Numbered from the stretch's first letter, positions 1 through 8,805 are shown. The stretch: DNA of 48,305 nucleotides from Paludibacteraceae bacterium (GCA_905233925.1 CAJOFV010000008.1:1-48305); one strand, 5' to 3'. Notes: a model not told the origin generated them from the letters alone. Numbers and translations are program-made.

Positions 1-1
1 A

Positions 2-151
2 GCGATAACGTATAATAATGAACATGACTTGCCAATGGTTATTCCGTCACGGGATGGCTCTGCGGTATTAGTGCCGAGGCAAATAGATATAGTAGTATGT
101 AGCAATCGTACGCTGTTTATAGATTACCTCGGATACCTGTTTATTAAATAA
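2..151 (+). CDS. 3' end of an unrecognised protein (5' cut by window edge)
   Basis: An open frame runs from the left edge to a TAA at 149-151 and encodes the last 49 residues of a protein, including the run LPMVIPSRDGSAVLVP and ending YLGYLFIK. I do not recognise the family; the stretch alternates hydrophobic and polar residues as in beta structure. Only 8 nt separate its stop from the next start, on the same strand, so the two genes are probably co-transcribed. The frame is short enough that chance cannot be excluded, but the tight spacing to the next gene supports it. Confidence 0.5.
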   Translation, partial: AITYNNEHDLPMVIPSRDGSAVLVPRQIDIVVCSNRTLFIDYLGYLFIK

Positions 152-159
152 ATGATCAT

Positions 160-861
160 ATGGGAAATAATAAAATAGCAAATATTCTTGATTTTCTTGC
201 TGATTTGGCGGTTAATAACAACCGCGAATGGTTTATGGCGAACAAAGCACGCTATGACGCGGCACACAAGACGTTTATGGATTTCTCGGCGGAATACATA
301 AGCCGTCTGGCACAGGAAATAGACCCCGAATTGGCAGGATTACAACCGAAGGACTGCGTGTGGCGCATCTATCGTGATGTGCGTTTCTCGTACGACAAAC
401 GTCCGTATAAGGATTGGTTTGGTGTATTTCCTGCCATTAATGGTGGCAAGAAATCACTCCGTGGCGGTTATTATGTGCATTTCCAACCCGGAAACTGTAT
501 GTTTGCAGGCGGTATATGGAATCCGCCGGCAGACTTGCTCAAGGCTTTGCGCAAAGAGATAGAAGCGAACTATGAAGAAGTGGAGGGAATCATGGCAAAT
601 CCATCGTGGCAGAAGTATTTCGGCGACTTTGATACCGACTGGATGCTTAAAAAAGTGCCTGCCGGATTTGACCCTGAATTTGTGCATGCTGACTGGCTAA
701 AACGCAAGATGTACACATTCTCTACGCCGTTGACGAACCAACAGGTATGTGCACCGGATTTTATGGACCTTGTTGTGGAAATAGCCAAAGCCGCCAAACC
801 GATGAACGATTTTCTGAACTATACGTTTGAGGAATACGGTGAGTTCTCTCCGCGCTGTTAG
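160..861 (+). CDS. DUF2461 family protein
   Basis: A 233-residue soluble protein with the features of DUF2461 (TIGR02453): an N-terminal NNREWFMANKARYD segment, the central DVRFSYDKRPYKDWFG motif and a GGYYVHFQPG strand followed by GGIW. The length is typical of the family. Its biochemical role is not established and no catalytic residues can be assigned. It begins 8 nt after the preceding partial gene. Its stop overlaps by 4 nt the stop of the convergent outer-membrane gene (shared bases 858-861), leaving no room for a terminator between them. Confidence 0.85.
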   Translation: MGNNKIANILDFLADLAVNNNREWFMANKARYDAAHKTFMDFSAEYISRLAQEIDPELAGLQPKDCVWRIYRDVRFSYDKRPYKDWFGVFPAINGGKKSLRGGYYVHFQPGNCMFAGGIWNPPADLLKALRKEIEANYEEVEGIMANPSWQKYFGDFDTDWMLKKVPAGFDPEFVHADWLKRKMYTFSTPLTNQQVCAPDFMDLVVEIAKAAKPMNDFLNYTFEEYGEFSPRC

Positions 862-2699
862 AACGTGGCACGTATCAGCAAATGAATGTCTGTGCGGTAT
901 TGCGAAATATCGCGTTGGCTTGCCCATGATTTGGCATAGATTGTTTCGCTAATGCGCAGATAGAGTGCGAGTTGCGGCAAAATGCGCCAGCGGAAATTCA
1001 GATAGAATCTGCCGCCTGTTCCGTATGTTGCCGGATAAATGCGGTTGTCCCAATTGCGTACATCAAATCCTTGCAGGCGCAGTTGCAAGACAATGGGTAT
1101 TTTTGCAAAAGCGTACTGAATGTCCTGGTGGGCACTAATGCCGTAAGTCAGTGTGTGCGTTGTATCGTTCTTCAGGTTCGCATTTGCCTCTGTTCGAAGT
1201 TTCCAACCGCCTGACTGCCAGTTGAATTGGTAGCGGAAGGAATACAATCCTTTTCTCCCCTTTTCCCGAGCCCGTAGCCGCCAGGACATAGACCAATCAT
1301 GTTTCGGCACCCAATCTGCCTGTGCCATCACATCATATCCCCAAGACGGTGCATACTTGATGCCGTACTTTTGTGCCGAAAAGCGAAAAACATCACCATA
1401 GACTTCAAACCGCCAATCTTTGAGCCGCTTGATTTCTGCACCGAGATAGACACCGTGTTCATCGTTGATACGGCTCGTTTCGGAGAAACCGTAGCCGAGC
1501 GTATTGTCAAATGTAGGCGAATAATACCGGTATAGCACCACTAAACCGACATCACTCACCGGCAGAAAACGGCAACCGACCTCGGTGCCAACGCCCCATT
1601 TTTGATTCTGTGCCGCTGCCACTTCTCCGAACAAATCAAACCAACCGTGATTGTAGCGAAAATTCATACCAAGTACTGCTTGCCGGTCGCCACGAAAGTA
1701 GTTTTGGTTGTATGCGGCATGTTCAAAATAGTATTGCAGGCTGTCCGAATAGACGTTTTCGACGGCTGTCAAGCCGAATTTGAGGCGGCGGTGTTTGAAT
1801 GTCAGATTGGCACCTACTGTGTGTTTCCATGCCGAATCATTGCTGCGAGTCATGCCATATAATACGGATATTTCCGTTTTGAGACGGGTAATATCACCAA
1901 ATTCAAGAGTAGTGCCGACACCATGTAATGCAGCCCGTGACGCAGAACTGTACTTTTTCAGCCCTTCCGGCGCATTGCCGGCAGTCAGTACATAGCTTGA
2001 TTTACCCATGTGGAAGCCGGAATTAAGTACCATTCCCTGTCCGAAGAAAGCCTGATAGTTACCGGCAACGATTGTATGGAGATGTGGCGCGAGGTCGTTT
2101 AGTTGGATATAAGCGCCATAGGACATATCTTTGGCAGGTGCTCCGGCATTGCGGCTCACTCCCGCACCGAATTGCACGCGGTTCTGATAATTGAACTTGT
2201 ACTTGAACTGCCCATAAACAGGATCGTTTTCGAAACGTTCGATATTGCGGACATCTACCCGTGCAATTAGTTCGTGTTTAGCATTATGAAATACCTCCTG
2301 CAAGTACATCCGATTGTCAGATTCCTTCGATTTTACCGTTACAAACGCTTTAAGATTACGGACTTCATACGGTTGCAATTCTGGCAGCAAATCAAGTTCG
2401 TCCAAAGTCTCAAACGGATGCTTGTAAGCATAGAGCAGAATGGCATCCACCTGCTGCGGCGTGAGGAAACGCAGGCGCAGCAGATCCGATTCGGACGTAT
2501 TGTTCAAATCTATCGGTTCCACCACAAATTCCATCAGTTCTTCCTGCAATTCCTCATAATCCACTTCGCCAACTTCCAGCAACTGACGGTAGATATCTTC
2601 AATAACATCTTCAACGCTGCCGCGCACGGCAGTTTCAGCGGCTATGAGTACCGATGAAACCGAACAAATCAGCAGTATGCAAACTATTCTTTTAAACAT
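858..2699 (-). CDS. outer-membrane barrel protein with periplasmic helix-hairpin-helix domain
   Basis: The start chosen is the Met at 2699, which gives a clean signal peptide (MFKRIVCILLICSVSSVLIA) and a 613-residue protein; a further in-frame Met at 2738 would put 13 extra residues before it. Residues about 55-115 carry HhH-like repeats (DLNNTSESDLLRLRFL, then FETLDELDLLPEL), the fold used by ComEA-type DNA receptors. From about residue 130 to the C-terminal Phe the protein is a run of alternating, Tyr/Trp-rich amphipathic strands, as in an outer-membrane beta-barrel. This architecture recurs in Bacteroidota as an HhH-domain protein without an assigned role. The neighbouring ComEA-like and ComEC-like genes make DNA contact at the outer membrane a reasonable inference. 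Confidence 0.75.
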   Translation of the reverse strand: MFKRIVCILLICSVSSVLIAAETAVRGSVEDVIEDIYRQLLEVGEVDYEELQEELMEFVVEPIDLNNTSESDLLRLRFLTPQQVDAILLYAYKHPFETLDELDLLPELQPYEVRNLKAFVTVKSKESDNRMYLQEVFHNAKHELIARVDVRNIERFENDPVYGQFKYKFNYQNRVQFGAGVSRNAGAPAKDMSYGAYIQLNDLAPHLHTIVAGNYQAFFGQGMVLNSGFHMGKSSYVLTAGNAPEGLKKYSSASRAALHGVGTTLEFGDITRLKTEISVLYGMTRSNDSAWKHTVGANLTFKHRRLKFGLTAVENVYSDSLQYYFEHAAYNQNYFRGDRQAVLGMNFRYNHGWFDLFGEVAAAQNQKWGVGTEVGCRFLPVSDVGLVVLYRYYSPTFDNTLGYGFSETSRINDEHGVYLGAEIKRLKDWRFEVYGDVFRFSAQKYGIKYAPSWGYDVMAQADWVPKHDWSMSWRLRAREKGRKGLYSFRYQFNWQSGGWKLRTEANANLKNDTTHTLTYGISAHQDIQYAFAKIPIVLQLRLQGFDVRNWDNRIYPATYGTGGRFYLNFRWRILPQLALYLRISETIYAKSWASQRDISQYRTDIHLLIRATF

Positions 2700-2724
2700 T
2701 TTCTGCGACAAAGATACAAAAAAT

Positions 2725-2757
2725 ATTGTGTATCTCAACTTTTTTTAGTACTTTTGC
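2725..2757 (+). promoter_or_regulatory. Bacteroidota-type promoter for the UPF0104-like gene
   Basis: TTG at 2725-2727, an 18-nt spacer, then TAGTACTTTTGC around 2746-2757, matching the TTG/TAnnTTTG consensus. The ATG at 2767 follows within about 10 nt, so the transcript should be leaderless or nearly so. Confidence 0.6.
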
Positions 2758-2766
2758 GGCGTTTTT

Positions 2767-3495
2767 ATGAGCAACAAGGGCAAAATAGTAACTATTTCGG
2801 GTTGGTTGTGTACCGCTGCGGCGTTGGTTTATCTTGTTTACAGGCTTTGGCAGTACGATAATTATGCGGCGTTCTGGCAGTCTTTTTCAGCAGCCGGTTG
2901 GCAGCAGTATGCGGCACTTTTATTGGCAGTTGTTTTGTTACCGTGCCAGTTGCTTATTGAATCCCGCAAGTGGCAGACGATGTTGCTCGGACTGGTGCCT
3001 GTTTCGCTTTGCGATGCCTTCTGGCAGGTTATTTACGGACATGTAGCGGCTTTCATTACGCCTTACCGTTTGGGTGAATATCCTGGGCGGTTGCTGCGTA
3101 TGGGTTATACATTTGAGCAATGGCGGACGTTCATAGGCACGTGGAAGGATTGGTTGAAAGACTGGCGGAAGTGGTTACGGGTGTTGCTGTTGCATTTGGC
3201 ACGATATGCGGTTTGGATGCTGCAATTATGGCTGATTCTGTTCTTCTGTGGCATTGAACTGGCACCATTGGAGGCTTTGGTTGCGATTGTATCGTATTAC
3301 TTCTGCATAACTGTTATGCCCTCTGTTCCGGCAGCCGATGTGGCATTCAAAGGTGGTTGGGCAGTACTGATTTTCTCCCATTTCACCGAGAATGTTCCTG
3401 CGATTGCCATTGCCGTAACGCTGGTATGGATTGTTAACACTGTGCTACCGTTGATGCTGTCTTTCTTTATGGTTCGAAGGACAGATACGGAGTAA
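2767..3495 (+). CDS. polytopic membrane protein, lysylphosphatidylglycerol-synthase TM-like (UPF0104)
   Basis: A 242-residue integral membrane protein with about six hydrophobic segments. The segment GHVAAFITPYRLGEYPGRLLRMG resembles the 'GE..GR' signature of the UPF0104/LPG_synthase_TM family, and SVPAADVAFKGGWAVL matches the later 'P..GDVG.KE' region. Family members are membrane domains of lipid-modifying or flippase-like proteins; no catalytic aminoacyl-transfer domain is present, so a specific reaction cannot be named. It has its own promoter immediately upstream. Its 3' end overlaps the convergent HhH gene by 29 bp. Confidence 0.6.
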   Translation: MSNKGKIVTISGWLCTAAALVYLVYRLWQYDNYAAFWQSFSAAGWQQYAALLLAVVLLPCQLLIESRKWQTMLLGLVPVSLCDAFWQVIYGHVAAFITPYRLGEYPGRLLRMGYTFEQWRTFIGTWKDWLKDWRKWLRVLLLHLARYAVWMLQLWLILFFCGIELAPLEALVAIVSYYFCITVMPSVPAADVAFKGGWAVLIFSHFTENVPAIAIAVTLVWIVNTVLPLMLSFFMVRRTDTE

Positions 3496-4357
3496 GTTTG
3501 GTCAGCGCGGAATCCGTCAGGCAGTCCAGTTTCTTCAGGTCGTTTATATCTTTCAGTTTGAGCCGGTTGCGCCGCAAGGTGTAAATCGCTTTGGCTTGCG
3601 TGAAGCTGAGGTAAGGATGTTTCTGCAGCCGTTCGACCGAACAATAATTGACTTTCATCGGTTTCACTGAGTCTGAATTGGTAGCAAGGTGAGGTATGAT
3701 GGAGTCAAATGCTGCAAAACTAATCTCTTTTATTTCCCGAATCTGTTCCGGCGAAACGTAGCCGCCCAAATCGTTGCCATACCGTATAATCATTTTGGCA
3801 ACGTATGGACCTATACCACGGATATACTGCAAACCGAAAGTATCTGTGGTATTGAGTTCAATCAAAGTATCATGCTTCGGGTGGGAATGATAGGAAGCGC
3901 GTATTGAATCGCGGCGCAAACTGTCCGCCAGATGCCGCAGGCTGTCTCGTTCGCGGCGCAGCAGTGCAAAACTGTCGCGTCGTGCCACCCATTCGGTGCT
4001 GTCAATGCGGATATAGGGTTTGAGGGCAAAAAAAGTACTGTCCGTCAAGCCGTACAAACGACTGAAATCATCGGCGTTGCGGAATCGTCCGCCTTTTGCG
4101 CGGTATTTCATCAGATTGCGTATCTGCCAAGGTTTCAGACCGTTATAGAGTAATGTCAGGCTATCGGCTTTATTCGGGTCAAAGGGGATGGGCTGATGAA
4201 TTTCTGCCGTGTTGTTTTCTGTGTTTGTGGATTGCGGCGTCGTTTTATGGGCTAATAATGCTACAATCAAATGAACTGCCGCCAATACTCCTATCAATAT
4301 CAACGCCCAGATAATTTGCCTGCGTGCAGTCTTTTTATGTTGTGGAATTTCGCTCAT
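3467..4357 (-). CDS. membrane-anchored ComEA-like helix-hairpin-helix protein
   Basis: A 296-residue protein with a short cytoplasmic tail, one N-terminal transmembrane helix (about residues 14-34) and then a periplasmic part with several HhH units: DPNKADSLTLLYNGLKPWQI, LNTTDTFGLQYIRGIGPYVA and NYCSVERLQKHPYLSF. The IRGIGPYVAKMIIRYR-like hairpin is the clearest. A charged coiled-coil-like stretch (RRERDSLRHLADSLRRDS) separates units one and two. This is the layout of ComEA, a DNA receptor that passes DNA to ComEC. The gene starts inside the stop of xseA (ATGA overlap), and comEC lies just upstream of xseA, so all three share a transcript. Confidence 0.75.
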   Translation of the reverse strand: MSEIPQHKKTARRQIIWALILIGVLAAVHLIVALLAHKTTPQSTNTENNTAEIHQPIPFDPNKADSLTLLYNGLKPWQIRNLMKYRAKGGRFRNADDFSRLYGLTDSTFFALKPYIRIDSTEWVARRDSFALLRRERDSLRHLADSLRRDSIRASYHSHPKHDTLIELNTTDTFGLQYIRGIGPYVAKMIIRYGNDLGGYVSPEQIREIKEISFAAFDSIIPHLATNSDSVKPMKVNYCSVERLQKHPYLSFTQAKAIYTLRRNRLKLKDINDLKKLDCLTDSALTKLTPYLSFEP

Positions 4358-5508
4358 TTTATTTGCATTTTTTGTACTACGGAAGTGGCGGAACCATCGG
4401 AGAGGTGCGTGGTGAGGATGTCACCGGAATGGAGGTCGGCGGTGCTTCGGATAACTTTGCCGTTGACAGTGGCAAGCGAATAGCCCATGCTGTAAATGCG
4501 TGCGGGAGAGTGCATTTTTATGCGTTCCGCAAGTAATTCGAGACGATGACGGCGAATCAGTATCTGACGTTCTGCCGTCTGACGCAGGCGGCGCATGAGT
4601 TCCTGAAGACGCAACGCTTGCTGTTCGCGTCCGTCAATGAAGAACTGCGCGACGGCAGTAGGTGTCTTGAGTGCCTGAAAAGCCACCATATCCAATACAG
4701 AGACATCGCGCGTATGGCCAATGCCGGTAATGACAGGCAACGGGAACTGGGCGCAATGGCTGCACAGATTATAATCGTCAAAACAACTGAGGTCGGTTGT
4801 GGCACCGCCGCCACGGATAATTACCACCGCATCAAAGGGATTTTCGCATTTTTCCATTTTCTCATTTTTATATTTTCCCATTTTTTCATTTTCCCATTTG
4901 CTCATTTGTTCATTTATTTGCATGAGGGCGGCGATAATGGATTGGGCGGCATGTTCACCCTGCATAATTGCGGGGAAAAGTGTTGTTTCAAAATGATATT
5001 GCGATTGGAGTTGATGGCAGAAATCGCCGTATCCAGCGGCAGATTCAGCGGAAATGACAGCAATGCGGCGGACAATAGTGGGAAGCGCAAGAGCCTTGTT
5101 CATATCCATGACACCATCCTTTTGCAGGCGGGCAATAGTTTCCTGCCGCTGACGCGCCAAATCGCCAACCGTGTATTTCGGGTCAATATTGATGATATTG
5201 GCACTGAGTCCATAAACCGGATGGAAGTTTAACTCGATTTCAACGAGGATTTGCATACCTGCCTGAAGGTGCGAACCGGTTTCCTGTTCGAAATACGGCC
5301 GTAGCATGGCATAGACGTTCTGCCAGCATGTTGCACGGAGTTTGGCGGCAAGCAGACCTGTTTCGGCTTTTTCAACCAAATCAAGGTAACAATGTCCGCC
5401 TTTTTCGTTGACAGACGCAATCTCTGCGCGAACCCAGTAGGTTTCGGTCTCCATCGCGATGAGTTGTCCGATGAAATCGCAGATTTCTGATAATGTGTAC
5501 TGTTTCAT
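4354..5508 (-). CDS. xseA: exodeoxyribonuclease VII large subunit
   Basis: A 384-residue protein with the XseA order: N-terminal OB-fold (residues about 1-100, with YWVRAEIASVNEKGGHCYLDL), then the catalytic domain with VISAESAAGYGDF, VVIIRGGGATTDLSCFDDY and PVITGIGHTRDVSVLDMVA, then a shortened helical C-terminus. ExoVII degrades single-stranded DNA to oligonucleotides with the small subunit XseB, which I do not see here. A Lys/Glu/Asn/Met-rich stretch (EQMSKWENEKMGKYKNEKME) sits before the RGGG motif and is encoded by an 8-nt tandem repeat, listed separately. Overlaps by ATGA with comEC upstream and the HhH gene downstream. Confidence 0.93.
   Translation of the reverse strand: MKQYTLSEICDFIGQLIAMETETYWVRAEIASVNEKGGHCYLDLVEKAETGLLAAKLRATCWQNVYAMLRPYFEQETGSHLQAGMQILVEIELNFHPVYGLSANIINIDPKYTVGDLARQRQETIARLQKDGVMDMNKALALPTIVRRIAVISAESAAGYGDFCHQLQSQYHFETTLFPAIMQGEHAAQSIIAALMQINEQMSKWENEKMGKYKNEKMEKCENPFDAVVIIRGGGATTDLSCFDDYNLCSHCAQFPLPVITGIGHTRDVSVLDMVAFQALKTPTAVAQFFIDGREQQALRLQELMRRLRQTAERQILIRRHRLELLAERIKMHSPARIYSMGYSLATVNGKVIRSTADLHSGDILTTHLSDGSATSVVQKMQIK
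4847..4918 (-). repeat. in-frame 8-nt tandem repeat inside xseA
   Basis: Nine units of 8 nt (72 nt, 24 codons). Read on the minus strand the unit is ATGRRAAA-like; CAT on the plus strand recurs at 4847, 4855, 4863, 4879, 4887, 4895, 4903 and 4911, and the missing member at 4871 is TAT. Because 72 is divisible by 3 the frame is kept. Confidence 0.9.
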
Positions 5509-6503
5509 TGGATAATGGAATATGCCCCCGGAAGGGATTCAATAAAGGATGTATAATGGTTAAGCGCCCAAGTGAGCCATTTCAACGGACAGGCCAGAAT
5601 TGTTCCGACACAGGGAATCCAGCCAATGGTAAGCGTTGCTAAGGCAAGGAGGGTGATGCAAAAAGCAAGCGGAATGACGACCATATTGGTAAGGAGAAAG
5701 TAATTGCATGTCTGGTGGAAATAGTACAAAGTAATTGGAATTGTGCCGATTTGAGCGGCAATGGAGACAGTGACAAGGTCGCGGACATAGCGTACAGGTT
5801 TTGCATACCAGCCGCTGTGAGGCACAGGAATCAGGCTGTTAAAAAGCGGTGTGAGGTAAACGATGGCGATAACTGCAGCAAAGGAGAGTTGGAAACTGAC
5901 GGAAAAGAGGTCGGTTGGACGTAGGGCGAGAATCAGGAATGCGGCTGCGGCAATGGTGTTAAGGGCATTCGGGCGGCGGTAGCACATATATGCACATTGG
6001 AGAATGCAGAGCATGAGCACGCTGCGGCAGACGGACGGAGAAAGACCTGTTAAGAAAGCATAGAATATCATTAAAGCCATGACAATCACGCTGTTGGCGA
6101 TTCGGCGTGCTTTGTCTTCGTATAGCGGTTTCCAGAAACCAAAACCGGTTAGCAGGGAGAGAATGACCATATAGATAATACCGGTATGCAGTCCGCTGAC
6201 GGCGAGAATATGGGATGCACCGGAAAGGCGGAAGGAGCGTTTGACATCGGGATCAAGGTCACCGCGCCATCCAAGCGTGAGTGCGGAAAGCGTTCCGAGT
6301 TCGGTGCCGGAAATTCCGAGTTCGCGATAACGGTCAATGAGGCGGTGGCGGATTTGGTCATGAGTTTCGGTGAAATCGGAAGAATGTGCATATTTTTGGC
6401 GTTGCAACTCAAACGGAAAGCCGGTATAATTGCAGAGCAAAATACCGGCTATGAGTGGCAGCAGAAGCACCACAAAAGGATGTGTCAGCATCCAGTCACG
6501 CAT
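5505..6503 (-). CDS. comEC: short ComEC/Rec2-type DNA-uptake channel core
   Basis: A 332-residue polytopic protein carrying the ComEC competence domain: LSALTLGWRGDLDPDVKRSFRLSGASHILAVSGLHTGIIY (the GASH.LAVSGLH signature), then about seven transmembrane helices, including LSPSVCRSVLMLCI and FSVSFQLSFAAVIAIVYL. Bacteroidota ComEC proteins are usually about twice this length. After TM1 only about 35 residues precede the competence domain, so the N-terminal DUF4131/OB region is missing, and there is no C-terminal metallo-beta-lactamase domain. The frame is intact and tightly packed (ATGA with xseA, 1 nt from rpe), so this looks like a reduced form rather than a broken gene. ComEC moves single-stranded DNA across the inner membrane. 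Confidence 0.8.
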   Translation of the reverse strand: MRDWMLTHPFVVLLLPLIAGILLCNYTGFPFELQRQKYAHSSDFTETHDQIRHRLIDRYRELGISGTELGTLSALTLGWRGDLDPDVKRSFRLSGASHILAVSGLHTGIIYMVILSLLTGFGFWKPLYEDKARRIANSVIVMALMIFYAFLTGLSPSVCRSVLMLCILQCAYMCYRRPNALNTIAAAAFLILALRPTDLFSVSFQLSFAAVIAIVYLTPLFNSLIPVPHSGWYAKPVRYVRDLVTVSIAAQIGTIPITLYYFHQTCNYFLLTNMVVIPLAFCITLLALATLTIGWIPCVGTILACPLKWLTWALNHYTSFIESLPGAYSIIQ

Positions 6504-6504
6504 G

Positions 6505-7149
6505 TTATTGTAACATTTGGTGAATCGCCTGTTCTGGACTTTGCGCTTTGAAGACGGCGGAACCGGCTACAAGCACATCAGCCCCTGCATCGAAGAGTTC
6601 GCGGGCGTTGTCAATATTTACTCCGCCGTCGATTTCAACGAGTGTGTTGAGTCCTCTGGCATTGATTTGTTGGCGAACATAGCGCAATTTGTCCATTGTT
6701 TCAGGAATGAACTTCTGCCCGCCAAAGCCTGCAAATACAGACATAAGTAGCACCATATCCACTTCGCCGAGGTAGGGATCAAGACGTTTGACATCAATAT
6801 CGGGATTGATGGTAAGGCAGGTGCGGACACCTTTGTTGCGGATAAGTTGGAGAATGGGCATCGGATCATCCACCGCTTCAAGGTGGAAACCGACAGACCA
6901 TGCGCCGGCATCACAGAAACGCTCGACGTACTTTTCGGGATGCACAATCATCAGGTGCACGTCCAGCGGTTTGGTTGCATACTTGTGCAGCGGTTCCATG
7001 ACCGGGAAACCGAATGAGATATTGGGCACAAAAGTACCGTCCATAACATCTACATGAATCCATTCGGCTTCACTGCGGTTGAGCATTTCAATGTCTTGCC
7101 TGAGGTCGCCAAAGTCGGCACTCAAGACGGATGGAGCGATGATTTTCAT
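6505..7149 (-). CDS. rpe: ribulose-phosphate 3-epimerase
   Basis: A 214-residue TIM-barrel enzyme that interconverts ribulose 5-phosphate and xylulose 5-phosphate in the pentose phosphate pathway. Signatures: APSVLSADFGDL at the N-terminus, WIHVDVMDGTFVPNISFG with metal/catalytic Asp residues, LDVHLMIVHPEKYV, MSVFAGFGGQKFIPETMDKL and the phosphate-binding end IDGGVNIDNARELFDAGADVLVAGSAVF. Length is normal. It sits 1 nt upstream of comEC. The start ATG (7147-7149) falls in phase with an 8-nt repeat that offers an ATG-like triplet every 8 nt upstream, so initiation signals here are unusual. Confidence 0.96.
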   Translation of the reverse strand: MKIIAPSVLSADFGDLRQDIEMLNRSEAEWIHVDVMDGTFVPNISFGFPVMEPLHKYATKPLDVHLMIVHPEKYVERFCDAGAWSVGFHLEAVDDPMPILQLIRNKGVRTCLTINPDIDVKRLDPYLGEVDMVLLMSVFAGFGGQKFIPETMDKLRYVRQQINARGLNTLVEIDGGVNIDNARELFDAGADVLVAGSAVFKAQSPEQAIHQMLQ

Positions 7150-7190
7150 ATTGTCATTTAGTTATTTTCTCATTTTCCCATTTTCTCATT
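7147..7190 (-). repeat. 8-nt tandem repeat between the S41 protease gene and rpe
   Basis: The ATGRRAAA-type unit seen in xseA recurs: CAT on the plus strand at 7147, 7155, 7171, 7179 and 7187, with TAT at 7163. It fills the 36-nt spacer, supplies the rpe start codon at one end and overlaps the protease TGA (7186-7188) at the other. Confidence 0.85.
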
Positions 7191-8805
7191 TATTGAGAAA
7201 TTCGATTGCACGTTTGGTTATTTCGTCATCACGTTCGTAGAGCGGGAAGAAGCCGTCATCGCCGAGGATGTTGCGAACAATGTAGGCATTGACAAGACGC
7301 TCCAACAGCGGTTTCGATTTGGCAATCTGGGCTTGGTCAGGTTCAACACCTTTGTTCTTTGCAAAAGCGACAAACTCGGGCAGCCAATTGGCGGATTTGA
7401 GGTGCTTTTCCAATGCCTGCCAGTCTTTGAATTTCTCCAGTTCTTTGCGGTGCTTGTCGGTGTATTGGTAAGCAAACTGGTAGGTATAAGCGTGATTGAC
7501 GCACTTGTTATACCAAACGGTATTGAGCGTAGTATCACGACCGACAAAGATATCCGGCATGATACCACCACCGCCGTACATCTTTCGTCCGGATTTGGTG
7601 TAATAAACAGTGCTGTCCTTGAGATGAATGCTGTCCGCAGAGAAGAACTCACCGCTTTCATAGCGGTCCATCAGGTCTTTTTCATAATCTTCCTGATCGC
7701 CCATTGTATAAGGTTTCTGAATGCAGCGGCCAGACGGCGTGTAGTAACGTGCGACAGTCAGGCGCACAGCCGAACCGTCTGCAAAAGGCATCTGCTGTTG
7801 GACAAGACCTTTTCCGAAAGAACGGCGGCCGATGATGGTGGCACGGTCGTTGTCCTGCATGGCACCCGAGAAAATCTCGGAAGCGGAAGCGGAGAAATTG
7901 TCAATGAGAACAACCAACGGCACGTTTTTGAATCGTCCGGCGCCATTGGCTTTTGCATCATACCGCGGATAAGCGCGTCCTTCGGCATAAACGATGAGTT
8001 CGCCGGATTTGAGGAACTCGTTGCACATTTTGATAGCCTGATCCATGTAACCGCCGGAGTTTTCGCGGAGGTCAACAATGTATTTTTTTGCTCCTTGCGA
8101 CTGGAGTTGCGCCAATGCCTGAATGAACTCGTTGTAGGTATCTGCACCGAACTTGTTGACACGGATAAAGCCAATCTTGTCTTTTCCTTTAGCCGGTTCG
8201 ATAATGAATTTGGCATCTACAGAGTGGACAGGAATATCGCCACGGGTAATGGTATAGCGCAGCAGTTCGTCCGTGCCGGAACGCTTGACGCCGATAGTAA
8301 CCTGTGTACCTTTTTCGCCGCGCAAAGTGTGCATCACTTTCTCATTGTTAATGCCTTTTCCGGTGAAATTACTGTCGTTGACTTCGATGATTTTGTCACC
8401 GGCAAGCACGCCTACTCCTTCACTCGGACCGCCGGAAATGACCGCCACGATGTTAATCGTATCGTTTTGAATAGTGAATTGGACACCAATGCCGGAGAAA
8501 GAAGCGGAAAGCTCGGAATTAACGAGGTCAAGGTCTTCCTTCGGAATATACGCGGAGTGCGGGTCCAGTTTTTTGATGATTTCGGCCATGGCTTCGTCTG
8601 TAATGGAATCCATGTTGAGTTCATCGACATAGGCTGACTGCATGAGCTGCAGCAGGTGATCCACTTTAGATTCCGGCTGGGCAAAGAGTTGTCCGTTCTG
8701 AATGTAAAAACGCTGGGCGTTCGCTTTGTTGCTGATGCCATTGCCCAGAAGAAATCCTGCCAAGAGGCAGACAACGGTAACGGTTGGTAAAATGTACTTT
8801 TTCAT
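7186..8805 (-). CDS. S41 family carboxy-terminal processing peptidase
   Basis: A 539-residue periplasmic serine protease of the CtpA/Prc type. The N-terminal hydrophobic helix (residues about 4-22) acts as signal or anchor. A PDZ domain follows (about 90-175; FSGIGVQF, GGPSEGVGVLAGDKIIEVN), then the TSPc catalytic domain with VDLRENSGGYMDQAI, the Ser-containing DNFSASASEIFSGAM and the Lys-containing RRSFGKGLVQQQMPF, giving a Ser/Lys dyad. A C-terminal helical extension follows. Such enzymes trim or degrade envelope proteins. Its start lies 12 nt before the stop of the upstream deaminase gene on the transcript, consistent with co-transcription. Confidence 0.93.
   Translation of the reverse strand: MKKYILPTVTVVCLLAGFLLGNGISNKANAQRFYIQNGQLFAQPESKVDHLLQLMQSAYVDELNMDSITDEAMAEIIKKLDPHSAYIPKEDLDLVNSELSASFSGIGVQFTIQNDTINIVAVISGGPSEGVGVLAGDKIIEVNDSNFTGKGINNEKVMHTLRGEKGTQVTIGVKRSGTDELLRYTITRGDIPVHSVDAKFIIEPAKGKDKIGFIRVNKFGADTYNEFIQALAQLQSQGAKKYIVDLRENSGGYMDQAIKMCNEFLKSGELIVYAEGRAYPRYDAKANGAGRFKNVPLVVLIDNFSASASEIFSGAMQDNDRATIIGRRSFGKGLVQQQMPFADGSAVRLTVARYYTPSGRCIQKPYTMGDQEDYEKDLMDRYESGEFFSADSIHLKDSTVYYTKSGRKMYGGGGIMPDIFVGRDTTLNTVWYNKCVNHAYTYQFAYQYTDKHRKELEKFKDWQALEKHLKSANWLPEFVAFAKNKGVEPDQAQIAKSKPLLERLVNAYIVRNILGDDGFFPLYERDDEITKRAIEFLNK

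Noticed and set aside
5505..6503. comEC as a pseudogene
   Set aside because: Although short, it has an intact frame, an ATGA junction with xseA, a 1-nt gap to rpe and an undamaged competence signature.
7333..8637. Long open frame (434 codons) opposite the S41 protease gene
   Set aside because: It is the antisense shadow of a gene with clear PDZ and TSPc motifs; its own translation shows no domain and no promoter or ribosome site.
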